This document shows, piece after piece, positions 13,001-25,610 of a stretch of DNA of 64,000 bases. Both the position numbers and the translations under genes were made by a program. The notes under the pieces are model-generated. The model searched no databases and had not been told where the DNA came from. It saw nothing but the letters and a program-made list of their open reading frames with translations. Source of the DNA: Amblyornis subalaris (taxonomy: Eukaryota > Chordata > Aves > Passeriformes > Ptilonorhynchidae); assembly GCA_018881555.1 (NCBI GenBank), contig JACAXG010000009.1, positions 12,361,326 through 12,425,325 of the forward strand. The letters are read 5' to 3'. Every line of letters starts with the position of its first letter. The stretch's first letter is position 1.

Positions 13001-15430
13001 GCATGAGCATCCTTACTCAACAAAATTACCCAGGAACCCTTAGCAGATGTACTACAAAATAGAAATGTACGTATGAGATAACACATTCCAAGTAGGCTTG
13101 CCATTCTGTGGCACTAAGCATTTCCAACCACTTATCAAATGTAGAGTTGCTATTTGCATTTTGTACTCTATACATGAAAGTATTACAGCTGCCTGTGGCA
13201 ACAAAGGAAATGCAAAACTTATTGGAAGAAAATAAATAAAATAAAACCATTTCCTATGGGACAATTCAAAGTCTCACCTCATCATCCTGAGACATCAGGG
13301 ATTCTGTGTTGCCTCTGTTTTTTATTAATAATGCAGCAACAGTTTTCAACCACTCTTTCAGAAGAGGAGGTTTTCCTTTGGAGGTGATATGAGTCATGTG
13401 ATTACCTCACTCATCTGCAGTCAAAGGCTAAAAACTGATAGAGGTTCTCACTATCAACTAGCCTATAATTTGGCACCCAGAGAAGCGGTAATAAATGAAT
13501 GTTTATCTACTCAATGGGGAATTTCATTTCACTCTCTGCCCCCAAAGTCACTACCTGCTCAATAGGAATAAGCAATGGAAATTCACAACATAAAAAACTA
13601 TTACAGGCTTACTGCTTAAACTGCATCTCAAAATCATTTTCTGGACCGGAAGCTATAAGCAAACTATGCTTCACAACATAAGAAGAGAAATTTGTTGATA
13701 TGATGAAACAAAAGGTATTTGCATCTCCTAAGAGCGGAGAAGCATTTTATACTCCAGACAAACAGTTTCTTCTGCTCTCAGTATTGTTTCCTTTGATGAC
13801 GAAAACCATTAAATAGTCCCAATTTTCTTTTCTTAGAAACCATTTTAATAAAAGAGTGTCACTAAGCAAAATTAGTGTAAGTCTTTTTATCTAACTGGAA
13901 GTTGAAAGACATTTTCTATCTTGTTGAAAAAAGCTTACGTGCTCAAAAGGCTAAGTAATAAGAAAATATTGTTCAATTAACTTGGTATACCATTTACACT
14001 GAAGTATATTGCCAATAAGTAAAAAAATAATACTTTTGGCATAATATCCAGTTAAAAGCATGCACAGAAATTTACTCTGAATAATATTTTTTTTCTAAAA
14101 TTGGCAGCTTACTAGGGAAGAAATGAAAATATTTTTAAATAAAATACCACTGAAAATGGTTAAAAGTTATATTTTTATTCAGGTTTTTTGTGAAACGTAT
14201 TGTGGTGTCATTTCAAAACTAAGATATGAAAAGCTATCACAATTTCAAGCAATACCTCTCCACTGCCTTAATCTTAACAACCTAGTTTCTCATCACTGTT
14301 ACATTTGTTCAAGCATGAAGAGCATAATATTTTTTTCCCTTTTTTCACTTCTGTGGAGATATTTCAGTATAGAAATCTAAGATTATCTAGTCTATTACTG
14401 ATATCACTGAAGTAACTCTGTAGTCATTCTGTGATCCTATGCGAGAAAACACAGCAAGAAAATTAGGTAGTCATTAAGGGAGCAACAGAAGCCACTTAGA
14501 TAAATTACTGTACAGTAATTCAAAATAATATAAGGAGAGGAGATGCTTCAGGCTTATGTTTCTTTATTCTGTAAGCCTTGAATATATTATCTGCCCAAAA
14601 CTTGGGAAAGAGACCACCTGGTAATTCCTTTTTATGCTTAAGCAAGCAAGTCAGTGTTTCTGTGTTTTCTAAAAAGAATTAATTTTTTTGAGCAGCTAAT
14701 ATGGTATCCACTGTTTCTTACTACTTTAAAGTGACTGCACTAAGTAACTCCTTTAATGTTAAAACAGGCAAACATCATAGCTCAACGTGGGTTTTTTTCT
14801 GTTTGTTTTCTTAAGTCACAGGGGAAACTGAAAATGTGTACACAATCCTTTCTCCAACAAAGGAAAGGAAGTTCTTCTAAGAACATGTTTTGTTTAATGA
14901 AAATAGTATGTTTCCTTTCCTAAAACCTACTGACATGACAATTTACACATTTTAATTTTTCCCTGTCTATAGGATACTAAAGACCACTGAAAGAAACAGA
15001 GAGCTCCAGAAAATTTGCAGTGAGAATCAAGTCCTCATCCCAGAAGGTACCAGCTATGTGCACAAGTCACACAAGTCTCACCAGTATGGTTGATTTCAGT
15101 CACCATGAAAAACTCACAACCTGGACTTTTTCAGTTTTGCCTTCAGGTTTAGAATAGCGACAACCAAATTATTTCATATTTTTCAAATTATTCTTCAGGC
15201 AAAAAAATAAGTTAATTAGGTGTTTCTCTCCATGTATCAGTGCATAGTGTTCTGCACTGTGATGTTTACAGATGGCATTCTCAGAGGAGGAGAACACGAC
15301 CTCTCCGTGCAAATCTCAGGCCGTTCCCACACCATCAACCTTTCTACTCTGACAGTGTAGACCGTGGGAATTTTTTTTTCCTTTTTTTGGGTACATTTTT
15401 TTGGCTAAAAGAATAGTGGATTTCAGTCTC
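10069..15430. other. AT-rich non-coding stretch, no clear gene
   Basis: No gene is supported. Short frames on both strands look like chance. On the minus strand at 10759-10704 a strong polypyrimidine tract and CAG precede a short frame ending in TGA, but no partner exon can be shown. An (AAAT)-type low-complexity tract lies at 13228-13246 and T-runs lie near 10255, 14085 and 15371-15412. No transposon signature was recognised. Confidence 0.55.
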
Positions 15431-15439
15431 CATCTACAA

Positions 15440-15700
15440 AGTGTGCACTTTTCACCGACAATAAAATCGCAAAAGCTTCACTTTGCACCTGAGCATAATT
15501 GTAATAGCTTAGAAACGATTAAATAGCACATTCAAGAAAAAAATCAGATTTTCTTATGAAGCCTGGCTTATGTTTTATCAGAGCTTGACTCATTTTTTGT
15601 CAAAACTTGACTTTTACCAATCACCGGCTTGTGATTTATCCTAATACATTTATGCTTAGCATCGGCATTCTCTCCCTGTTCTCTTTCGTACTGACTATCT
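15440..15700. promoter_or_regulatory. CpG-retaining patch, candidate conserved non-coding element
   Basis: About six CpGs are kept in roughly 240 AT-rich bases (near 15456, 15468, 15516, 15624, 15662 and 15687). The stretch also holds short symmetrical motifs such as AATCACCGGCTTGTGATT, whose outer six bases pair. I recognise no open frame or repeat family here. A conserved regulatory element is inferred only from this composition. Confidence 0.18.
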
Positions 15701-18700
15701 GAAATAAGGAGTTTACTATGAAGTCATCAGAAAGGCTGAGGGAGATAGGGGGAAGTGTAGCAGAGAGCAGGAGAAAAGCAGGATGGATCAGACCTCAGCA
15801 TTTATCTTTGTTGGTGAGCATGAACATTTACTCTTGCTCAAAGCCTCCGAAGAGCAAAAGGAGCAGAAAAAAATCCCTGATGTTATTTTCTTAACAATGA
15901 ATTCAGGACACTAATTAATTTTTCTCTGATGAGAGAGAGCAGTGGGCAACCAAAATTTCAAAATCTTCAAATTGTCTATGTGAATTATAAGGCTGCATGC
16001 ATGGAGGGCAAGCACTGACATTTATTTTGTATAATGGTGCATGTCTCGAGAGGAATTTCCACTGGAATATTATTCCCACTCTACATGTCAAACATCAATA
16101 TAAAATCAATATGGAGCCACGTTCCCAACATTTTTCACGCACCTGTGTTACTACCCAGAGTGTTTTGCCACACTTGGCATTTGGTTCCCCCAGGACACGG
16201 GAAGAGGTTCAGTGCAGTCCTCTTGCTCTGCATAACCTCGCTGCCGAGGGTTGGCAATGGGTCAGCAAGACCCTGGCATCTGTGGAGGAAAAGTGCAAGG
16301 TGAGATAAAGATGATTTGGGGCAACTTTGCTTCTCTGTCAGCAAGTCCTGAGAAATAGAAAGTATAAAGGCTGCTTTCTGCAATACAGATGACATCCTCA
16401 TTTGAAATTATGCAGTTGGAGTTGCTTTGTGACAAACACCTGTTGCTTTGTGTCTTAAGACATGACAGAAATAAACCCACAAGAACAACTAACCTGCCAA
16501 ATAAACTCTACGCTCACATAAAAGCTTGACTTGATAGATCCCATTTTTTTTCCCCAAAAACCTAATTTCCTTTTGAACTCATTATAAATTAACCTTCTTT
16601 TCATTTTATAGTGAACCAGGTCTTTAACAGGCTCTACACTTCCATTCACCTCATGATCAGACATTGTCAAAAGCTTCAGTTAATCAAAAGCATCAACATT
16701 ATGAGGAAAGGTAACCCCAGAAAACCACATCACACTTTTTTTCTTCAAATAGGCTATAGCAGATCTCCCTCCCTGTTTACACTCTCCTGGAACACAGCTC
16801 AAGTGGCTGTTTCTCAGCTCAACATCTCAAAACAGCCAGTCTCAGGGGAGCTTCATTTTCCCAGACAATGTGCATTCCTGTGAGTCACTGACATCTCTCA
16901 AGGATCTGAAAAAATTCTAGTACACATTAAAAGGTATTTGAGTATATAAAGGTGCAGCTCTAACACATTTCTTCTGAATCAGGTATTGGTATGCCAACCT
17001 GTTTTAATGTACGTAGTCAGAAAGCTAAAACGGGCTTTCATCCTCAATTAAAATTACACCTGTTAAGGCCACTGCCTACTCCTGGTTGCTGACATACTAA
17101 GTCATTTCTCCTAAATATGGTGACTGCTCAAAAATACACTCAAATTCACATCTGGATCTTGTTCCTGGACATTTTGCTTTATGGAATGGATCTTAGTTAT
17201 TTCTTTCCTTTTTCTCCAACTCATGTCTCCAAAGCTCAAGGCCAACATTTTGCTGAGGCTCATGGGATAAAACCACAGCTAATTTCCACGACACAGATGG
17301 GAAAAAGATCATAACTGCAGCTCCTTACTGTCACTGGCTGCAAAGGATACCACTCTCAGTTATCACTGCCAGGATGTTAGATATTTTCTCGTCCAATACG
17401 ATCAGAGAAGGGACTACGCAGAGAAGCAGCTCCTGCACACCTCGTTACTGAAGATGAAGAGCCAAACATGACCCCAATATCATAGGAAACACGTGTGGAA
17501 ATTTCTACTGCTTCTACTGCTAAAATTCAAAATGAAAAAGACTTGTTATCCTGGACCTATCTTTTAAAGTGAGATTTTCAGAAGAAAAGGGATCTCTTTG
17601 GAGAGATGACAGCATGTTTGGTGTCATCTGTGGATGCATACTGGCAGCAGATCCTCTATGGGGATGCCAAATGAACTCACAAACTTGGGGGTGCCCGTGT
17701 AACTTGCTGCCTTCAGTTTCATAACACAACTGCTTTTACAACCAATAACCCTTTAGAGAAACTAGGAAGCCCAAGGCAAGTTTTGAACCTACTGAATTTG
17801 TGTTGGGTAATAGCACACAATGCGAAGTCATCTAAAACATGATGCTACATATCCATTTCCTTACCACATGAGATCTTTTGTTTTAATCAATGCTCATAAT
17901 GTTTCTGAAAACACATTGAAATTTTCCAAAGATTTGAGAGTATCTAATAAATCAGTGCACAGACAAGTCTTTTCACCAACCACTGACATGCAGCTTTGTT
18001 CAGGATGGCTGGTAAAAGAAGGTGGGTGTAAGTTATGGACCTGTGACTAGACAGAAATTTGGCCAAAAGAGCTTACTGTTACAAAAAGGGTCATGATGTC
18101 TTTTGTAGTCGAGAGAATCCTGGATTATAGGTTCTTATAAGAAAAACCTCCACAGAAAATATGATCAGAGTCCATTTTATGGGTTTTATAATAGTGAAGG
18201 ACACTATGCCTTCTTGGAATTAAACCCATGATTTCAGACAATAAAAGCATTTCAAAAATCGATGTTTAGACACAATTCTCCCTCAAAAGTCAACTTGTGA
18301 ACATAGGACATCCTGTCAAAACGCAGGTGTCTCCCACTACTTTTAAGAAACACAATCAGAGAATGAAACATCTCAAGCAAAAATTATTGAATAATGAAAA
18401 TAGGGAATTTATAGGGATATATGCAACCTTTAATTAAGTTTAAATTGTCATCACATCTTTATATTAGCCAAAAGTTTCCAAGTGCTCAAAACTCCCCGAC
18501 TAAACTCCCCTTACCGTCAGCTGAGAAGTTAGCTCTTTCTTATGCCTCACTAAGAGGCATGGCAATTCCTCTGCAATCTATTGAAAATATCATTTGTCTG
18601 TGTACTGGTATGTACTTGACTAAAAGAAAGGTATTGAAAGAAACAATTCTGCTAGTGTTAATTGGCTACAATGTTAAGCTTTTTTGTCATGCATAAACAA

Positions 18701-21235
18701 AAAATTATTCCTCTATCCCAATAAAACAGAAATACAAACTGCAGGAAAAAATTCCTTCAGTCCTCATGGAATATGCATTAAAAGGTTCAACAAAAGTTAT
18801 TATCTCAGATTGTACATTTACTATTAAATTATTGATGAGCTACCTCTATTGTCGTTTGTACTTCTGTTACCAGAAATTAAAGCAAATACTAAATTTCTAA
18901 ATACACCATGCCTAGGAAAAAAGTGTTCATAGGTGCCAGGATTCTCTAGAGTCCCAAAGTGGTTTTCATAACCTCACAGGTATCTTCGAGTCCTAGAATT
19001 TGCATTCTGCTTCTCAGCTCAGCTTGCAGATGTTTAAAAATACATGCAACAAGACAATTTGCTTTTGGCTACACATCTAAGAGGTTCAAACATCTGAATT
19101 ATTCTGTCTGAGGTCAACTACAATTTATGTGCCAAATTAGGTTGAAATCAAGCTGGGAAGGGCTATGAAATACTAAGATCTTTGGTACTTGGGAACTTGA
19201 GGCTATTTCTGACCAATGCACATCCTCTCAGATCTTCTTCCAGGAAAAGGAGGCATTTTCAGGAACCAAATAAGAAATACAAGCTTACAACTTATGAATC
19301 TGTAGGCTTCAGTAATTTAAATTTTGCTGTGCAAACAGATACAAAATGTGGATTAGAATAGGAAAATTTTGTAACGGTGTTCCTTGGGTTTTGGAATTCT
19401 AGAAAACAAAGGGTGCAGATGCCATCATATGCACACGCATGCCAGTAAGATTTGCAATAAAGAAAAAAAAAGCATGTTTCCTTAGGCTTTAAAAATTTGT
19501 ATCTTTGTACTCTTTAATATAACCAAAAAATATTTTCCAGGAGCTCAGGATCAAGGCATCTAAGGGGTATACATCAAAGAGGTATAATTCCACCAAAATA
19601 TTGTTACACTGTATAGATGCAGTACTAATTTTACATATACATATGTTTCAACATAATTTAGTTAGTTACCAAGATGATTGATATTCATCCTAAAATGTAT
19701 GGACTATTTTTGCACAATTCAAAATTGTGAAGTAGTTACTCAAGTAACTCTTACTATTTGTACTCTAAAATAATTTCCCATAAATTTCTTAACGATGGAT
19801 GACATTTCGCATAACTATCTCCTGAAACATTTCAACACAATTAAGTTAGAGCTAAAGAGAACTCAAGCGATTCTCCTCTTCAGGGATTCATGTTTAAGTA
19901 AGTTCCCAACCCCCAATCTAAATCAATTCTTGCTTTCTCTTCTCTTGGAACAGATAACACCAATATTAAAACTAGTCTTGGGAAAGGACAACTTAAAACA
20001 GAATTACCCATAAATGAAATGCCAATGATATTAGCATTTCTTGTTCTTTACTAAATATATACTAAATTTCGAAGTCCAAGTAGGGATTTTAAAAATCTAA
20101 AGTAGTTATCATCCTTCAGTACTGTTAATGTCTCTCCCACTCACACCAGCCCATCCCTACCAGCTTCCCAGTCTTATCATACTTCTTCTAGGAACAAAGA
20201 ACAGAAAAATGAAAGAACAGTGGGGAATGGACCAAGATGCACTTGTAGATATTTAAGACTGAAGGACTTGACAGCGTAATTCAGTATGTGCCAGCCACAT
20301 TTTTCAGAAACAATCAGCATACCACCATCAACCTGGAATTTAAGCCTCAAATATGCTTTAATGGGCTGATTCCAAAAATTTTCAAGATTACCATTTATCA
20401 AGAAGATACACAAATAAAAATTGGTATAAGGAGAAATTTCTGGTATTTTTTTCTTCCCTAGTTATAAAACTTTTAATAGAAAGTCAAACTTTAAATAGAT
20501 TGTATTCAACCAAAGTCCTGTTTCTGTACTGGTACGAAATTAAAATGAAAAAAAAAAAAATCATCCTTATCAGGGAGAGAAAGAGAGTCAGAATCTATTA
20601 AATCTGTATTGTCTGACAAAAAATTACATGTGTGACGTAAAAATCTAGCCTGTCTGACACAAAATTAAGCTGATCGTTTTATTATTTTAAAGAATACGAA
20701 CCATCACAAAAGCAACAGACAAAACCACAGCGTTCTTATTTCTAGAAATAAGAAAGTGAAACCTCAGTTGGATTCATTCTGTGAGCACGGAGTGGGGTGA
20801 TAATGATGTAACTGAATTCCTACATCAGACTTAGAGCTGCATGAAGAGTAGAAGACTCTTGTAAAAGATCCAAACTGCCTGATCACAACAGGTTCCTAAG
20901 GAACACCTGTGCATTGCTTCCTTATGCAAATCAGAGCAAAGCCTGAATACTACAATTTGAGAATTTATTTTCAGTGCAACCTTTAAAAAATACAGAACTA
21001 TACACTGAAATACACATCTCCTATTTCTGGAGGAAAAATTCCAAGGCCCCTGACCTGCAAGAATAGTCGTGCTGGCACCCTTAACGCTTGTCCTTGACCA
21101 TAGCTCAGAGCAGGCAGTTAAGGAAGATTATAAAACTGGGACATATTCCTCCCACTTTCTGGTTGAATTGGAGATTTAAACTTAACTTGAATGAGCAGGG
21201 TACATCATGACAGTTACATTTTACAGCCACTGTAA
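15701..21235. other. AT-rich non-coding stretch, nothing recognised
   Basis: I see no gene, RNA gene or transposon signature. A modestly GC-richer part at about 16130-16310 gives overlapping short open frames on both strands, which is a composition effect and not evidence of coding. A run of 13 A bases lies at 20548-20560. The palindromic run ACATATACATATGT near 19634 is the kind of AT-rich symmetry expected by chance. Confidence 0.55.
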
Positions 21236-21239
21236 TGCC

Positions 21240-21660
21240 TAACGTCCATGAACCTCACTAATTCCATTTTTAACTTATACCTTTGTCCTCCTTAATTTCC
21301 TCTGGCACTGAGTTCCACAACTCAGCTTCACACTGCCAGGAAGGGTTTTAAAACTTGTTCTTCCTGGGCAGCAGAAGAAACATTATCTGGCTGTTCTCTG
21401 GTTGCCTTCTCCTCACATGTCCTCACATGTAAGGAGAGCCAAATCAGAACTGATTGTAATATAAGACAGAGAGACTTCTCTTCTTTTTTTCCCCAAATTC
21501 ATATTTCAACCTGTTCACCCTGCGCAGTAAATTCCTCTTTTAAGAAAATCCCTCTCTTCTCCCAGCACACTCCTGCCAGGAGGCTTATGACTGCTCTAGT
21601 AGTCAACCCTGGTATGTTATTTTGGTCTATAAGTCTTTTCTGACCTGACACCTATATCTA
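21240..21660. mobile_element. Degraded ancient L3/CR1-like retroposon fragment
   Basis: The stretch from about 21240 to 21420 follows, with many changes, an old amniote CR1/L3-type repeat. The similar parts are the 'cctctggcactgagttcca' motif at about 21300-21318, a following 'cacactg' with a T-rich, A-rich step, and 'aaaacttgttcttcctgg' near 21350. The similarity is from memory of the family pattern. Its 5' and 3' limits are unclear, and 21420-21660 is included only because it shares the pyrimidine-rich style. A perfect 10-bp tandem copy, CCTCACATGT twice, lies at 21411-21430. Orientation was not determined. Age is inferred from the heavy divergence. Confidence 0.4.
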
Positions 21661-24600
21661 GTTATGACCATATTTAAATTAGCCATAGTATTTTTGAGCA
21701 TAAAAATCACCATGCAGGAAAGTCCTCTGACCTGCCAGCTGCTTCCTTTACCTTAACAAATGTTCAATCCAGCCAAAACTGCCACTTTATGAACAATCCC
21801 AAGAAAGTTGAAGGCTCAGGGACCTGCTCAGAAAGGGTAAAAAAAACTCCTCTGAGGCACAGTGCGTTTATCCTGAGCCCCAACAAAAAGAATAAAATGG
21901 AGGGAAAGGAAATTGATGGAGAATGATAAAGTTTAAAAATGAGACACAATTTCTTTCAATTAGAGAGAAGTGATGCTAACTGAACCAATGGCCAAGGGAA
22001 CACATTTGTCTGTATTTCACCAGATTCACTAAATCACTTAGTGTGACATGGAAGATATGACAGTTATAATGAATAGTAGAAAACACCATCAGTTAGTGAG
22101 ATTTGTTAAGCAGCAAGTTTGTTAAGTCCTCTCTGTCAATGCAATTTACATTTCTGAGAATGTTTGAAGCTAAAAGATAGAAAAACCAAAAAAGTTTAGA
22201 GATAATTCCACATGGAGAGGAAAATAAAAATTAAATAGTTTTTCTAACAGGTTGCTCTCCTTCTGTATTAACAAAAGCTGCACAAATCTGACCTCAGCCT
22301 GAAACAACCTCTACAAATGCTGATGGATGGCTATCATATGCTCACCGGGCAGACAGTCCTGTGGAACAGGGATAATTTGAGGAATGAACAGGATTAGCTC
22401 AAGTTGCTTCAAAGCCCCCTTCTCTCTGTCTCTGATTCTCTCCTTCCAAGGGCAATATCTCACGTAAGTGCAACATTCCAGAACAATTAAATTGGTAATG
22501 CAACAAAAGAAAAACTCATAAGGATGGATAAAAATAAAAAAAAAAAAAACCTTACACAAAAGGAGAACCAAGGCTGTAAAATTGCTTCCTAACTATCTCC
22601 TCCAAAAGAAACATTCAGAGAAAATCCTAAAATTTGCTCCCCACACCCTGAAAGTGCCCTGCAATGGTACGACCATAAGTTAACACCGTTCCGTTTCTAC
22701 AGACGTGTTAGGACTTATCACACGAGTATCTAAGCAAATTATATCAAAACTGTTATCTTTTTTTCCCCCTAGTGTGACTCATGCCAGCTGGACTAGTCTA
22801 AATATTATTGAACATCATTAAATATATTACATTTAAGCTTAAATTGTGCCAGCAGGGCTAGTTAAGAAGAAGAAAAGAAAAGAAAAAAAAAATATTTTAG
22901 TAAATTATGTTCCCAGGCTGTGGTGATGGGTGCTACCCTAAGAACACCAATACTTACATACAGTCTCAATTATTTTCCACAAATGGATAGGTATGTCTAC
23001 CAATCCTTCTGGCAGCATTTCCACTGCTGTCACTTGGTGCAAGGCTTAAAAGGCAATCCAGGAAAGTCGATGATTTGTTACAAAAATTAGGAAACATTTA
23101 AGTGCCTAGATCACATTCCCAGGGGATCTTCCACACTTACCTGACTAAATTTCATTGACTCTCCCTGGAAAGTGACCTGCTTTCTGTACTGCCAGCAGTA
23201 CAACCCCANTTTTATTCTGACTTCTTCAAGAATTACTCAAAATAGCATATCCTTACCAGCACAGTGCTGTAGAAGACCCCTTCTAGGATCAGAGTGATTA
23301 TTTTACAGTAGTAAAAACCTACTGAAAATGGCTTTTACATATTATGGTACCTACACCATTGCAACATTCAATATTTTTATGAATATTCTAAACATACCTG
23401 TTTATATGTACAAACCCAGCAAGCTATAGCAATTGATGCATTTTATGGTTTGTTTTGTTGTTGTTGTTTTTTACGAACTAATGATGTTTATAGTCTTAGA
23501 AGCTTTTCAACAGTGACAAATACAGTATTTTAAAAAGTCAAATTGTGTATTGCATGTCAAATCTAGCGTGCCTCTGGGAGGACAAATCAGCATGTGTTAT
23601 ATTTTCAAGTCTGCAAGCACAACCGTTAAGTATATTATGATCAACAGGAGGAATGCAGAGTACATCAAAGGGAAAAATAAAATTCCTGGTAGATAGTAAC
23701 CACTTTCTTCTTTTCTGCAAAAAATACTAACATGCTGGAAATTGTTCATACTTAAATCACTATTAATTAAATTAAGCCTTAGCTAGTCCTTCCTCAACTC
23801 CCTACTCCTTTTCCTCTCTTTGCTTCCAAAACAAAACTGAGAAAAAGTGAAATGTTTGTGTAAAGAAAACTTACACAGCCTCCAACAATTTGCATTTAGA
23901 GGTGAATTAAAATTTCTTTGGTTAACCCTATAGCGGTGATTCAGTTTTAGTAACTTTTTCTAAAGGTTACTGAATTTTTGTATGACACTTTAGGAAAAAT
24001 GTTTGCTAAATGCACAGAGTTCAAATGCCCTCCTTGCACATATGGCCTTTTCCAGCAAAATAAGTTTTCTCATTCAGCTTAACCAGACACTTTGTTCTCT
24101 GCTCCCACTTGTCCACACAAAGAGATTTTTTTTCTCTACAATTTCAGAAGTGCCTCTCAACTGAGGTATGAAGTGCAGGAGTTTATTCCAACTGAACTTT
24201 ACCTAGATCAACCAACAGAGCTCCCAGTTTCCACAAACTGCTGATTTCTGATTTTTGCCACCACTTCATCTGTCTGGGGAGTTTTCTCAGCAGCATAACA
24301 CAACCACATGGACACAGACATACCCATCAGATGCACAAGTGGCCTTGGGGAACAAATCAGATCTGGGTACAATATAAAAAATAGGATTATTCCTGTGCAT
24401 ATGTGACAGGAAAGAGAAGGCAGAGGCCACTACCTCTGCCCCAGGCTTCCATGGATTCCTAAGGCATCAGTCAGAGGGACAGACAGGACACCTCAGTTTG
24501 AGAAAAGGCATGCAGATGCACAAGGGTATCAATATCAACTATCTGGTTTTCTCATTCTGGTTTAGCATCAGCATGGATGGAAACGGCCATATAATATTAA

Positions 24601-25590
24601 GCTGAGGAGCTCTCACCTCTCTTGAGTGTACTATTTTTTCTTTATTTTTAATTTCTCAATAGATTTTTAAAAATTGATTAAGAAATTGCATCACAATCTG
24701 ATCTAGTTCCTATATTCTAAAGGTTAATACAAGCATCCAAGCGTCACGTTAACATAACAGCAGCAAAAATCAATCCAGCATGGGACTGAAAACACTAAAT
24801 TCAGCCTTCATGCCAGCTATGGCCTGTTGTATCAGTTTTCAATTTTATGTAAGAAATTGATACAGTCATAATTTCCCACCTCCTAAACACTCGAAGGAGA
24901 AAAAAAAAAGCAATTTAAGTAAAACAGACTTGGCAAAGAATTCCCTTTTTCACTGATACATGACGATCTTCTTCTAAGATCCTTCTTGGAAAAAACTTCG
25001 TAAAATTTTTCTTGAAACATTCTAATGTCTACATTAGGAGTTGTCAGCATAGGGACAATGGTGTGAAGGATGAAGAGAAACAAAACAGATTAAAGGCAAA
25101 AAGAGATCTAGATCGTGTTTGCAATATGGGTACAAGACCACCAAAGAGCATTTTGAATGCAGTAAAATACACATATATGTTGCCACAGTTAATATCTAGT
25201 GCAAGTTCATGGCTTAGAAAGCGCCTTTGTGCCATCCTTGAAGTTACTGCATTCAAAAGGATGAAAACAGGAGTGGAAAAACACCTTTAAAATGCATTTC
25301 ACGTTTTCTTCTAGTCCAAAATTACAATTACTATACACTTAATAAGCCTGCAGCCAGTTTTAGTAAACTGCTACTTACGGGTCTTGCATGACAGCCAACA
25401 GATGAAAGTGGTGAGTGAGAGCTCTCATTCATTGCTGCTGGCAACCCACTGCCTTTCTGATTTCTTTCTTCAGAAACAAAGATTAGGTGGGGGGAAATAA
25501 GGTAAAGGGTTATTTTTAAAAGTCCTTATTTTCAAATCACTATCCAGGAGCTGGCTGAGTTGAGCTCTTATTAGATGTCTCTCATCTTCC
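21661..25590. other. AT-rich non-coding stretch with A-tracts
   Basis: No gene was found. A-rich tracts lie at 22530-22549 and 22866-22892, the latter of GAAGAAGAAAAGAAAAG type, and at 24899-24909. A short TTG repeat lies at about 23456-23468. An imperfect hairpin (AGTAAC...GTTACT with flanking ATTC...GAAT) lies at 23939-23975. The A-tracts have no recognisable gene-derived sequence upstream, so I do not call them retrogene tails. One N lies at 23209. Confidence 0.5.
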
Positions 25591-25596
25591 ACTTCT

Positions 25597-25610
25597 GTCT
25601 CCATAGAAAC
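25597..25610 (+). promoter_or_regulatory. Possible RFX-type X-box
   Basis: The 14-mer GTCTCCATAGAAAC fits the palindromic RFX consensus GTHNYYATRRNAAC at every defined position. RFX proteins bind such X-boxes near ciliary and MHC class II genes. Here the site sits alone in non-coding sequence, with a TATA-like CTATAAAAG about 420 bases downstream (26031-26039) but no supported transcription unit. The match is direct; function is inference, and isolated matches are common in large genomes. Confidence 0.25.

Noticed and set aside
22530..22892. A-rich tracts as tails of processed pseudogenes
   Set aside because: No gene-derived or retroposon body could be recognised upstream on either strand, and no target duplication was seen.
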